Shown piece after piece: positions 25,627 to 33,792 of a stretch of 64,000 nucleotides of DNA. Source of the DNA: Pseudomonadota bacterium (lineage in GTDB: Bacteria > Pseudomonadota > Gammaproteobacteria > Xanthomonadales > Rhodanobacteraceae). The notes beneath the pieces are model-generated. The model had not been told where the DNA came from, ran no database searches, and worked only from the letters and a program-made list of their open reading frames with translations. Location of the stretch: assembly GCA_021827205.1 (NCBI GenBank), contig JAKAWV010000004.1:62001-126000 (forward strand), written 5' to 3'. Each line of letters opens with the position of its first letter. Position 1 is the first letter of the stretch. A program made the position numbers and the translations under genes.

Positions 25627-26382
25627 TGCGGTATTTGGTTTCGTAGTTGCAAACCGTAAACGTACATAATCTGCTTTCCAATCGCCTTTTGTGTCACAAA
25701 GTAATGGACGTAGTGTTTCCACGACCTCAGAAATAAAGTCTAGTCTCTGGGCTGCCGGTAAGACAGAAATATAGGGCTGCGCGAAAGTCTGAAGCCAGCC
25801 GCTTACGTCTCCTGGCAACAACGTCGGGCGCGGAATGAGCTCCAAGGTCTTTATCTCGAAACCACTTGCTTCAAGAAGCCTCTTATATTCCTCGGGATGC
25901 GGGAAGAACCAAGGGCTGGCGACCATCTTTCCTCTTGAGGAAAGTGCAGATTCAAGGGCGGTGACAATGCTGGTGACGTTACCGCAACCGCCAAATTCTC
26001 CGACAAAACGCCCGCCCGGTTTGAGGGCACGCCAGACACCAGCAATAACGCATTCAGGATTTTTCATCCAGTGCAACGCCGCATTGGAAAACACGGCGTC
26101 AAATTCATGGGTGAATCGAAGTGCCTGACCATCCATGACGCGTGCATTCAGCCCTAGCGACTTGGCTGCCGCGATCATTTCAAAGCTCGAATCGACACCA
26201 ACCACATTGCAACCAAGCTCTACAAGTTTAGCGGTCAATGCTCCATCGCCGCAACCCAGATCAAGTATGTTCTCGCCCCGCTGTGGCGACAGCAGATCAA
26301 CGACAGGCATGCCGAGATCGGAAACAAACCGGGCATCCTTGCCGTATTGTGCTGGATTCCAGTGTTGAGTAGTCGATGACAT
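25621..26382 (-). CDS. Class I SAM-dependent methyltransferase (cassette gene)
   Basis: 253 residues. ILDLGCGDGALTAKLVELGCNVVGVDSS is motif I and the acidic ribose-binding loop, and FDAVFSNAALHWMKNPE the motif after it, resembling trans-aconitate/ubiquinone-type small-molecule methyltransferases. Substrate unknown. Composition is clearly less GC-rich than the chromosome core. Its ATG at 26382 follows an attC site by a few bases and its stop overlaps another partial attC, so it reads as the third cassette of the minus-strand array. Confidence 0.88.
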   Translation of the reverse strand: MSSTTQHWNPAQYGKDARFVSDLGMPVVDLLSPQRGENILDLGCGDGALTAKLVELGCNVVGVDSSFEMIAAAKSLGLNARVMDGQALRFTHEFDAVFSNAALHWMKNPECVIAGVWRALKPGGRFVGEFGGCGNVTSIVTALESALSSRGKMVASPWFFPHPEEYKRLLEASGFEIKTLELIPRPTLLPGDVSGWLQTFAQPYISVLPAAQRLDFISEVVETLRPLLCDTKGDWKADYVRLRFATTKPNTAT

Positions 26383-26388
26383 AGAGCA

Positions 26389-26455
26389 ACCTAACGAATA
26401 AGCTCAGCCGCGGCGCTGCGGCAGCGGCGACGTCGGCTGGAGCACCTTGTTGGGA
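26389..26455 (-). other. attC-like recombination site between acetyltransferase and methyltransferase
   Basis: 67 bp on the minus strand. R'' TCCCAAC (26455-26449), L'' CAGCCGACG, L' CGCGGCTGA, R' GTTAGGT (26395-26389). L'' and L' pair except for one extra A, the extrahelical base typical of attC. R'' departs from RYYYAAC at its first position. The acetyltransferase ORF reads through most of it. Confidence 0.8.
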
Positions 26456-26874
26456 GCAATTCTCTCAACGAAGTGAAGGCTTGCCATGGTCATGCCTTCA
26501 CGCTCATAGAATCGGTGTGCCTCCTTTCTTTGAATTCCTGAATCCAGGTGCATCTGCTCGCAGCCTTCCATGGCAGCCTTTTCCTTGAGCCAGGCAAGCA
26601 ACTTGGCACCATAGCCCTTTGAACGATGCTCGGGAAGGGTTACCAGATCATCGACGTACAGGAAACGCCCCCAAGACAGGTTTTCGCAAACTCGAAACCC
26701 GGCAACGGCAACCACACCAGTTGGTTCTTGAATGTAGACGAGCCGATAGCCCGCGCGTTCCTGCCCCCGGACTCGGGAAAGAAATTGCTCCTCCGCAATA
26801 TGAGGACGAAGCTCCCGCATAACAGGATAACAAGCGGTGATCTCGGTCTCGGTTATGGCGATGTGGATGTTCAT
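26404..26874 (-). CDS. GNAT family N-acetyltransferase (cassette gene)
   Basis: 156 residues from the ATG at 26874. Acetyl-CoA binding motif A is RSKGYGAKLLAWL, preceded by FLYVDDLVTLPEH; HRFYEREGM is the terminal motif. Substrate unknown. The last residues (PNKVLQPTSPLPQRRG) are encoded by the attC site, a common feature of integron cassette genes. A longer start at 26898 would lie inside the upstream attC. Lower GC than the core genome. Confidence 0.88.
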   Translation of the reverse strand: MNIHIAITETEITACYPVMRELRPHIAEEQFLSRVRGQERAGYRLVYIQEPTGVVAVAGFRVCENLSWGRFLYVDDLVTLPEHRSKGYGAKLLAWLKEKAAMEGCEQMHLDSGIQRKEAHRFYEREGMTMASLHFVERIAPNKVLQPTSPLPQRRG

Positions 26875-26892
26875 GGCCGTTCCGTTATGGGC

Positions 26893-26978
26893 GCCCAACG
26901 CTTGGGCTAAGCGGCCGCTGCCGCGAAGAGTTGGAGTTTACCGCAGCCACTCACAGCGGTCCGCTTGAGCGGTTAGAG
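26893..26978 (-). other. attC-like recombination site between membrane-protein and acetyltransferase cassettes
   Basis: 86 bp on the minus strand. R'' CTCTAAC (26978-26972) overlaps the stop of the upstream gene; L'' AAGCGGACCGC pairs with L' GCGGCCGCTT except for one extra A; R' is GTTGGGC (26899-26893), a perfect GTTRRRY. The end AAGCGTTGGGC is typical of cassette attC sites. Confidence 0.82.
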
Positions 26979-27479
26979 GCCGTGCGCCCCAGTACCGGCA
27001 TAACGCAGACGGAGCAAAAGCCGAGAAGTAACCCGCGCACCTACAACGAGCACTGCCCCAAGGATGCATTGGACGACGCTGGCAATAAGTGATGGCAGCA
27101 CGAACACCCCAGGTGGTGCGCCAAATCCGAGAATTACGGTGCCAACCAAACCCGGTAACGCGAGGATGAATATAAGGGTGCCTGCTGCGACGAACATAGC
27201 GCCGACAATTGACTGCTGGTCTAACGCAGCTACCGGGACATCGGCGATGCCGCGCGCCGCGAGTCGTGCGAGATAAGGCGCACACCACCAGACGACGATT
27301 GCCGCAATTGCCGGCCCGAGCAAAGAAATTAGGGCGTTGACTAGAAACGGTAGGCCGAACTGGTTTTGGGTGGGCACAACCGCGTAGACGGTAGCATCAG
27401 CTAAATAGACGAGTCCTCGCGAGGCAATGAAAACAGCCAAGACTCGTAGCGCAAGCGTCATGAGTTCCTGTGGCTTCAT
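26973..27479 (-). CDS. Small integral membrane protein of unknown function (cassette gene)
   Basis: 168 residues with about four hydrophobic segments (roughly 10-30, 45-65, 92-115, 125-148). I do not recognise a family. The starting ATG at 27479 is followed by MKPQELMTLALRVLAVF. The stop TAA is part of the attC R'' box, so this is the first of three minus-strand cassettes. Low GC compared with the core. Probably inner membrane. Confidence 0.75.
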   Translation of the reverse strand: MKPQELMTLALRVLAVFIASRGLVYLADATVYAVVPTQNQFGLPFLVNALISLLGPAIAAIVVWWCAPYLARLAARGIADVPVAALDQQSIVGAMFVAAGTLIFILALPGLVGTVILGFGAPPGVFVLPSLIASVVQCILGAVLVVGARVTSRLLLRLRYAGTGAHGL

Positions 27480-27755
27480 GTTTTTGACCCCTACTACTAT
27501 TCGGTTGTGAAGTGAAGCCTAGTTCCGCCGCCTAATTCGTGGGTACAGACGTCGGCAATCAGAACCGCCCTACATGAATCAACGGCTTCCAGCCATCACG
27601 ACGTCTAAAACCGCTGCCTAATCTCGCAGCCTTCTTTCCAGCGCAGCGATCACGATGCCGGCATCGTCTCACCCCGAATTCGCACCAGCAAGTGCGCCCG
27701 GCAGCGCGCCGCCGCGCTTGCTCGATGGATGTGATGCGTGCCCGCATGCAGGATG
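27480..27755. other. Non-coding junction between cassette array and truncated tRNA-fMet
   Basis: No gene seen. On the minus strand AATTAGGCGGCGG (near 27530) and ATTAGGCAGCGG (near 27620) resemble decayed GTTAGGC cassette boundaries. A perfect 16-bp palindrome (ACGATGCC/GGCATCGT) lies at 27652-27667. I cannot identify an attI site or integrase here. Confidence 0.4.
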
Positions 27756-27785
27756 CGACGAGCTGCCAGACTGCTCCACCCCGCA
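27756..27785 (-). pseudogene. Truncated initiator tRNA-fMet (5' 30 nt only)
   Basis: Minus strand GCGGGGTGGAGCAGTCTGG followed by CAGCTCGTCG equals the acceptor 5' strand and D arm of bacterial tRNA-fMet (position 1 is T instead of C). From 27755 on, the expected anticodon arm GGCTCATAACCC is replaced by unrelated sequence. In related genomes nuoN is followed by tRNA-Met and rimP-nusA-infB, so this marks a rearrangement or insertion point. Confidence 0.8.
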
Positions 27786-27797
27786 ACAGAGTCGCGA

Positions 27798-27826
27798 GGT
27801 GTACTCAGCTCGGTGTTTTTGCGCAA
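27798..27826 (-). promoter_or_regulatory. Promoter left over from the tRNA-fMet gene
   Basis: Minus strand TTGCGC (27826-27821), 17 bp, TACACC (27803-27798), about 13 bp before the tRNA remnant. Spacing is ideal. If active it would transcribe the junction and the cassette array on the same strand. Confidence 0.55.
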
Positions 27827-27843
27827 GGGTCCGGGCCAGCTCC

Positions 27844-29280
27844 TCACCCCACGAAAGCGCGCTGGCACCAATCAAGTAGCGGACCCCAGAGCACGCCCAG
27901 CACCAGCAGGGCCAGGGCATTCAGCGACAGCACCCAGCGCAGCGAGGCATCGCTGCTGACCGACAGCGTGCTGTCATCGATGGGTTTGTCGAAATACATC
28001 ACCTTGACCACGTGCAGGTAGTAAAACAAGCTGATGATCGCGGCCACCGCGCCGACAATGGCCAACCACAGCATGTGCGCCTCGATTGCTGCCTGCAGAA
28101 CGAGCAGCTTGGCGAAGAAGCCGAGCAGCGGCGGCACGCCACCGAACGAAAACATGACCAGCGCCATCATTCCGGCGAACCACGGAGAGCGCTGGTTGAG
28201 GCCACGCAGATCGTCGATCTTGTCCGCCTCGAAGCCGGCGCGGGACAGGGCCAGAATCACGCCGAAGGCCGCGGTGGACATCAGCGCGTAGACGATCGCG
28301 TAGAACACGGCGGCGGCATTGCCGAAGGCCGTGCCCGCGGACAGGCCGAGAAACAGAAAACCCATGTGGCCGATGGTCGAGTAGGCCAGCATGCGCTTGA
28401 GGTTGGTTTGCACGATGGCAACCAGACTGCCGATTGCCAGCGAGGCCACAGCCAGCACCGCGAGCATCTCCCGCCAGTAGGGCGCCAGCGGCATCAAGCC
28501 CAGGTCAAGCAGACGCAGCGCCATGCCGACTGCGGCCAGCTTGGGCGCCGAGGCGACAAACGCGGTGACCGGTGTGGGCGAGCCCTCGTAAACATCGGGC
28601 AGCCACATGTGAAACGGCGCTGCGCCAAACTTGAATGCGATCCCCGCAATCACGAATACCAGGCCGAATACCGCCAGGGTGTGATGCGGCGTGAACGGCA
28701 AGGTACTGGCAATGCCGGCCAGATCGAGCGTGCCTGTGGCGCCGTACAACATCGACATGCCGTACAGCAACAGACCGGACGCCAGCGCACCGAGCACGAA
28801 ATACTTCATCGCGGCTTCGGTCGATCTGGGTGAGTCGCGGTCCAGCGCGACCAGCGCGTAGGAAGACAGCGTGACCAGCTCCACGCCCAGATAGACCATC
28901 ACCAGATTGCCGGCCGATACCAGCAGCATGATGCCGAGCAGGCCGAACAGCATCAGCGTGTGGAACTCGCCGATGGCCACCTTGCGCTCGCACAGGTAGG
29001 ACTCGCCGTACACGAACACCAGCGCCACCGACAGCAGCGCGAACAGCTTCAAGATCTCGGCCAGCGTGTCACTGATGTACATGCCGTTGAAGGCCGTGAC
29101 CGGAGTCGCTTGGTGCCCTGCCACCACCAGCAATGCGGTGATGACCAGCACCAGCATCGACAGCCAGTGCACGGCGCCGCGATGACGCGCGCCGGAGAAG
29201 GCATCCAGCAGCAGCAGGACGCAGATCGCGCCGATCAGATACAGCTCCGGCAGCAGGGTCACGACATCATTCCAGCTCAT
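27844..29280 (-). CDS. nuoN: NADH-quinone oxidoreductase subunit N
   Basis: 478 residues, about 14 membrane helices, antiporter-like proton-pumping subunit of complex I. FKFGAAPFHMWLPDVYEGSPTPVTAF and LKRMLAYSTIGHMGF are the antiporter-family blocks with the key lysine and histidine. Last gene of the nuo operon, 12 bp after nuoM. Followed by the truncated tRNA-fMet. Confidence 0.97.
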   Translation of the reverse strand: MSWNDVVTLLPELYLIGAICVLLLLDAFSGARHRGAVHWLSMLVLVITALLVVAGHQATPVTAFNGMYISDTLAEILKLFALLSVALVFVYGESYLCERKVAIGEFHTLMLFGLLGIMLLVSAGNLVMVYLGVELVTLSSYALVALDRDSPRSTEAAMKYFVLGALASGLLLYGMSMLYGATGTLDLAGIASTLPFTPHHTLAVFGLVFVIAGIAFKFGAAPFHMWLPDVYEGSPTPVTAFVASAPKLAAVGMALRLLDLGLMPLAPYWREMLAVLAVASLAIGSLVAIVQTNLKRMLAYSTIGHMGFLFLGLSAGTAFGNAAAVFYAIVYALMSTAAFGVILALSRAGFEADKIDDLRGLNQRSPWFAGMMALVMFSFGGVPPLLGFFAKLLVLQAAIEAHMLWLAIVGAVAAIISLFYYLHVVKVMYFDKPIDDSTLSVSSDASLRWVLSLNALALLVLGVLWGPLLDWCQRAFVG

Positions 29281-29292
29281 TGCATGGCATCC

Positions 29293-30807
29293 TCAAAGCT
29301 TGCTGTGGCCCAGCGTCTGCACGAGCTGACTGACAGGCGCGTCGAGCATGCGCACCAATGGCTCGGGCCAGATACCGATCGCCAGAACGAACGCGGCGAA
29401 CACCGCCATCACCAGCGCCTCGCGCGCGTTGACGTCGGGCATTGCGGCAACATGGGCATTGGGTGGCTCGCCCCACACCACGCGCTTGACCAGCCACAAC
29501 GTGTAACCGGCGCCAATCACCAAGGTGAACGCAGCCAGCAGCGCCAACCATGGATTGGCCGCGAAACTGGCCAGTATCACCATGAATTCGCCGACGAAAC
29601 CCGAAGTGCCCGGCAAGCCGACGTTGGCCATGGCGAAGAACACCATGAACGCAGCGAACCACGGCATCACCCTGGCCAGGCCGCCGTAGTCCTTGATCTG
29701 GCGGGTGTGCAGGCGGTCGTACATCACGCCAATGCAGCTGAACAGGGCGCCCGAGACGAACCCGTGCGAAATCATCTGCACCATGGCGCCCTGCATGCCC
29801 AGCTCGGCGGCATTGCCCTGCTGGCTGCGAATCAGCATGAACACGATGAACAGACCGAGGGTGACGAAGCCCATGTGCGCGATGGACGAATACGCCACCA
29901 GCTTTTTCATGTCTTCCTGCACCAGCGCCACGAAACCGATGTAGATCACCGCGATCAAACTCAAACCAACCACCAGCCAGGCATAGTGCTGGGCGGCATC
30001 CGGGGTCACCGGCAGGGCAAAGCGGATCAATCCGTAGGCGCCGATCTTGAGCATCACCGCCGCCAGCACCACCGAGCCGCCGGTCGGCGCCTCGACGTGC
30101 GCATCGGGCAGCCATGTGTGCACCGGCACCATCGGGATCTTCACGGCGAATGCCAGCAGGAAGGCAAAGAACAGCCACGTCTGCGCATCCATGCCCAGCG
30201 GCAAGGCTTGCAGCGCGGCGATGTCAAAGGTGCCAGCCCTGGAATACAGATAAATCAGCCCGATCAGCATGAAAATCGAGCCGAGAAACGTGTACAAAAA
30301 GAACTTCAGCGAGGCATACACGCGGCGTGGACCGCCCCACACGCCGATGATGATGAACATCGGGATCAACTGCGCTTCGAAGAACACATAGAACAGCAAC
30401 GCATCAGTGGCCGCGAACACGCCAATCATGAAACCCTGCAGTACCAGCATGGCCGCCATGTACTGATGCACGCGGGTTTTGATCACCTCCCACGCGCCGA
30501 TGATCACCAGCACCGTGGTAATCGTGGTCAGCAGTATCAATGCCATGGCGATGCCATCCACACCCAGCGCGTAATGCACATCAAGCGCGCGGATCCACAT
30601 GTGCGACTCGGTGAATTGCATCGCCGCCGTGGTGTCATTGAAGCCCGGCAGCATGGCCAGATTGATCGCTAGGATCAGCAGCGCGACCAGCAGCGCCAGC
30701 CAGCGCGCCAGGCGCGGCCGCCGGTCGCCAGCCAGCAACACGGGCGCGGCGCCGATGATCGACATCCAGATCAGCAGGCTGAGGAAAGGCCAATGGGTCA
30801 TGGGCAA
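29293..30807 (-). CDS. nuoM: NADH-quinone oxidoreductase subunit M
   Basis: 504 residues, about 14 membrane helices, antiporter-like subunit in the membrane arm of complex I. Visible family motifs are FFEAQLIPMFIIIGVWGG (conserved Glu), VKIPMVPVHTWLPDAHVEAPT, and MKKLVAYSSIAHMGFV. Lies between nuoL and nuoN with gaps of 20 and 12 bp. Confidence 0.97.
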   Translation of the reverse strand: MPMTHWPFLSLLIWMSIIGAAPVLLAGDRRPRLARWLALLVALLILAINLAMLPGFNDTTAAMQFTESHMWIRALDVHYALGVDGIAMALILLTTITTVLVIIGAWEVIKTRVHQYMAAMLVLQGFMIGVFAATDALLFYVFFEAQLIPMFIIIGVWGGPRRVYASLKFFLYTFLGSIFMLIGLIYLYSRAGTFDIAALQALPLGMDAQTWLFFAFLLAFAVKIPMVPVHTWLPDAHVEAPTGGSVVLAAVMLKIGAYGLIRFALPVTPDAAQHYAWLVVGLSLIAVIYIGFVALVQEDMKKLVAYSSIAHMGFVTLGLFIVFMLIRSQQGNAAELGMQGAMVQMISHGFVSGALFSCIGVMYDRLHTRQIKDYGGLARVMPWFAAFMVFFAMANVGLPGTSGFVGEFMVILASFAANPWLALLAAFTLVIGAGYTLWLVKRVVWGEPPNAHVAAMPDVNAREALVMAVFAAFVLAIGIWPEPLVRMLDAPVSQLVQTLGHSKL

Positions 30808-30827
30808 GACATTCCCGGCAGCGGCGC

Positions 30828-32846
30828 TCAGGCGCGACCCACGAACACGAATCCCGCCAGCAGCAGGATCAGTCCGAGGATCATGGCGAACGCGTAGTGG
30901 TAGAGGAGACCGGACTGCAGCGCGCGCGCGCGCGTGGCGACGCGATCAACCAGCGAAGCAGAGCCATTGACGACCACGCCGTCGATGACGCCGTCATCGG
31001 CGCGCTTCCACAAGGTGCGACCCAGCGCGACGCTGCCGCGCGTGAATACCGCGTCGTAGAACTCGTCGAAGTAAAACTTGTTGTCGATGACCCGGTAGAT
31101 CGGACCCAACGCGCGCTTGATGGTGTCCGCAAGCCCCGGGTTGAAGAGATAGACATAGCTGCTCACCACGATGCCGGCGATCGCAATCCAGAACGGCGCG
31201 GTGAACACCGCATGCAAGGTCAGCGGCAGCACGCCGTGGAAATGCGTGGCCATCTCGCCCAGCACGTTGTGCGCCGGCAGGACAAAGATGGCGCTGCCGA
31301 AGAAATTGCCGTACAGCAACGGCTGCACCGCGAACATGCCCGCCAGCAGCGATGGAATCGCCAGCAGGACCAGTGGCAGAGTCACCACCCACGGTGATTC
31401 ATGCGGCGTGTGCGCCAGCACGCCGCGCTCATGGTGCGCATCGTCATCGTGACCGTGCCCGGCATGCTGATCGACGCGGAAGTGTTCCTTGCCATGAAAG
31501 GTCAGGTACATCATGCGAAAGGTGTAGGTCGCGGTGACGAAAACGCCCAGCAGCACGCACCAGTAGGCGTAGCTCGACCCCCAGATATGCGACATGCCAA
31601 CCGCGTCGATGATCGCGTCTTTCGAATAAAACCCCGAGAATGGCGGGATTCCGCACAGCGCCAGCGCGCCCACCCACATGGTGAAATAAGTGATCGGCAT
31701 GTAGCGGCGCAGACCGCCCATGTAGCGCATGTCCTGCTCGTGGTGCATGGACATGATCACCGAGCCGGCACCGAGGAACAGCAGTGCCTTGAAGAACGCG
31801 TGCGTCATCAGATGAAAAATGCCTGCCGCATAAGCCGATGCGCCCAGCGCAGCCATCATGTAGCCCAGTTGCGAGAGCGTCGAATAGGCGATCACGCGTT
31901 TGATGTCCCACTGCGTGATGCCGATCAATCCGAGGAAGAACGCGCCGGTCGCACCGATCACCAGCACCATGCTCAGCGCCGTGGTCGAGAGTTCAAACAG
32001 CGGCGACATGCGCGCCACCATGAACACACCGGCAGTGACCATGGTCGCGGCGTGGATCAGGGCCGAGATCGGCGTAGGGCCCTCCATCGAATCCGGCAGC
32101 CACACGTGCAGTGGCACCTGCGCCGATTTACCCATGGCGCCGATGAATAACAGGATGCAGATCAGCGTCGCCGCCGACCACGAGTGTCCGGGAATAATCT
32201 CGATGCTGCGCCCGACCAGACTCGGTGCGTGCGCGAACACTTGGCTGTAGCTCAGCGAGCCAAGAAAATACAGCACCGCGGCGATGCCCAGCACGAAACC
32301 CAGGTCGCCCACGCGATTGACGACGAAGGCCTTCATGCCGGCGAATGAGGCACTGGGTTTCTTGTACCAGAACCCGATCAGCAGATACGACACCAGCCCC
32401 ACGCCTTCCCAGCCGAAGAACAACTGCAGGAAGTTGTTGCTCATCACCAGCATCAGCATGAAGAAGGTGAATAGCGCGATGTAGCTGAAAAAGCGCTGAT
32501 ACCCATCATCCTCGGCCATGTAGCCGACGGTGTAGATGTGCACCATCAGCGACACGAAACTGACCACCACCATCATCAGCGCACTGAGTCGGTCGATCTG
32601 GAATCCGACGTGCGCACCGATGCTGCCGATCTGGAACCAGGTGTAGATGTTGTGGTTGTAGATCGCTGCCCCGCCCCACACCAACTGCCAGAACACCCAG
32701 AGCGACAGGCCGCAGGCGATACCCACGCCAAGGATGGTGACGCTGTGCGCGCCAACGCGCCCGATCTGCTTGCGCAGCAAGCCCGCCAACAGCGCGCCGA
32801 GCAATGGCGCGAGAACGATGGCAAGCAGGATGGAAGTGGAAATCAT
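30828..32846 (-). CDS. nuoL: NADH-quinone oxidoreductase subunit L
   Basis: 672 residues, the largest membrane subunit; it carries the long lateral helix that spans the arm. FFGWEGVGLVSYLLIGFW, AQVPLHVWLPDSMEGPTPISALIHAATM and DIKRVIAYSTLSQLGYM are the proton-channel blocks. A His/Asp-rich cytoplasmic or loop stretch (HAGHGHDDDAHHERG) near residue 470 is notable but seen in relatives. 9 bp after nuoK. Confidence 0.97.
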   Translation of the reverse strand: MISTSILLAIVLAPLLGALLAGLLRKQIGRVGAHSVTILGVGIACGLSLWVFWQLVWGGAAIYNHNIYTWFQIGSIGAHVGFQIDRLSALMMVVVSFVSLMVHIYTVGYMAEDDGYQRFFSYIALFTFFMLMLVMSNNFLQLFFGWEGVGLVSYLLIGFWYKKPSASFAGMKAFVVNRVGDLGFVLGIAAVLYFLGSLSYSQVFAHAPSLVGRSIEIIPGHSWSAATLICILLFIGAMGKSAQVPLHVWLPDSMEGPTPISALIHAATMVTAGVFMVARMSPLFELSTTALSMVLVIGATGAFFLGLIGITQWDIKRVIAYSTLSQLGYMMAALGASAYAAGIFHLMTHAFFKALLFLGAGSVIMSMHHEQDMRYMGGLRRYMPITYFTMWVGALALCGIPPFSGFYSKDAIIDAVGMSHIWGSSYAYWCVLLGVFVTATYTFRMMYLTFHGKEHFRVDQHAGHGHDDDAHHERGVLAHTPHESPWVVTLPLVLLAIPSLLAGMFAVQPLLYGNFFGSAIFVLPAHNVLGEMATHFHGVLPLTLHAVFTAPFWIAIAGIVVSSYVYLFNPGLADTIKRALGPIYRVIDNKFYFDEFYDAVFTRGSVALGRTLWKRADDGVIDGVVVNGSASLVDRVATRARALQSGLLYHYAFAMILGLILLLAGFVFVGRA

Positions 32847-32855
32847 GAAGCGTCC

Positions 32856-33161
32856 TCAGCCGCGCAAATCATCGAATTCGGCCACGTTGATCGTGCGCCT
32901 GTTGCGGAACAGCAGGGTCAGGATGGCCAGACCGATCGCCGCCTCGGCCGCCGCCACCGTGAGTATGAAAAACACGAACACCTGCCCCGAAACATCACCC
33001 AGGAAGCGCGAGAAGGCGATGAAATTGATGTTGACCGCGAGCAGCATCAGCTCGATCGCCATCAGCAACACGATCACGTTCTTGCGGTTGATGAAAATGC
33101 CGGCCACGGCGATGCAGAACAGCACCGCGCCCAGGACGATGTAGTGCGCCAGAGTGATCAT
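32856..33161 (-). CDS. nuoK: NADH-quinone oxidoreductase subunit K
   Basis: 101 residues, three membrane helices. [18 protein letters not shown] contains Glu36-type conserved acid and the next helix ([17 protein letters not shown]) the second one, both part of the proton path of complex I. Its ATG overlaps the nuoJ stop by 4 bp. Confidence 0.97.
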   Translation of the reverse strand: MITLAHYIVLGAVLFCIAVAGIFINRKNVIVLLMAIELMLLAVNINFIAFSRFLGDVSGQVFVFFILTVAAAEAAIGLAILTLLFRNRRTINVAEFDDLRG

Positions 33162-33775
33162 GATTTCGCTCCATCATCGCCGCGTTCCGCGGGCATGCTG
33201 ACCAGGCGCACGCGATCGCGTGCCACGGCCGCCACCTGTTGCGATGCGCTCTGATGGCGCACGCCGGTGCGCTGACGCAAGGTCAGCGCCACAGCCGCGA
33301 CGATACCGACCGTGAGGATCAGCGCAGCCACCTCGAACGGCAGTAGGTACCGGGTATATAGCGCCTGCCCGATCCATGCCACGTTGGATTCGCCGCGCAT
33401 GGTCGCCGGATTCGGCGGCGGCGCCACTCGCATGGCGCGCACACCGATCATTGCGATCATCTCGGCCAGCATGATCAGCGCCACGCCGATACCCACCGGC
33501 AGATAGCGGATGAAGCCCTCGCGCGCCGCGGCGACCTTGATGTCCAGCATCATCACCACGAACAGGAACAGGACCATCACCGCGCCCACGTACACCACGA
33601 TCAACGCCAGCGCCAGGAATTCGGCATCGAGCAGCATCCAGATGCAGGCGACGCTGAAAAACGTCATCACCAGGCTGAGCACCGCATGCACCGGGTTGCG
33701 CAAGCTGATCACCAGCAGCGCGCCGAGCACGGCGAAAAAGGCAAAGAAATAGAACGCCAGAAGTTGAATGGTCAT
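33158..33775 (-). CDS. nuoJ: NADH-quinone oxidoreductase subunit J
   Basis: 205 residues, five membrane helices, near the quinone/proton junction of complex [21 protein letters not shown] and [21 protein letters not shown] are the conserved N-terminal helices. ATG at 33775; the open frame upstream overlaps nuoI. The C-terminal tail (after LRQRTG) is polar and about 35 residues long. Confidence 0.96.
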   Translation of the reverse strand: MTIQLLAFYFFAFFAVLGALLVISLRNPVHAVLSLVMTFFSVACIWMLLDAEFLALALIVVYVGAVMVLFLFVVMMLDIKVAAAREGFIRYLPVGIGVALIMLAEMIAMIGVRAMRVAPPPNPATMRGESNVAWIGQALYTRYLLPFEVAALILTVGIVAAVALTLRQRTGVRHQSASQQVAAVARDRVRLVSMPAERGDDGAKS

Positions 33776-33792
33776 GGCAGTGTCCTCGGCGC

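Noticed and set aside
25456-25659. ORF with the peptide [13 protein letters not shown] and its counterpart near 38976-39278
   Set aside because: Both are translations of the two copies of the dispersed repeat and continue into unrelated flanks.
26765-26780. Single ACTCGGG-like unit inside the acetyltransferase gene
   Set aside because: One isolated unit in coding sequence with no paired arm; chance match.
27480-27755. Integron integrase or attI next to the cassettes
   Set aside because: No integrase motifs in any frame; TTAGGC-like boxes there are too degenerate to call attI.
28960-30672. Long plus-strand ORF rich in His and Gln opposite nuoM/nuoN
   Set aside because: Its composition is what the antisense of membrane-protein codons gives; no domain and no start signals.
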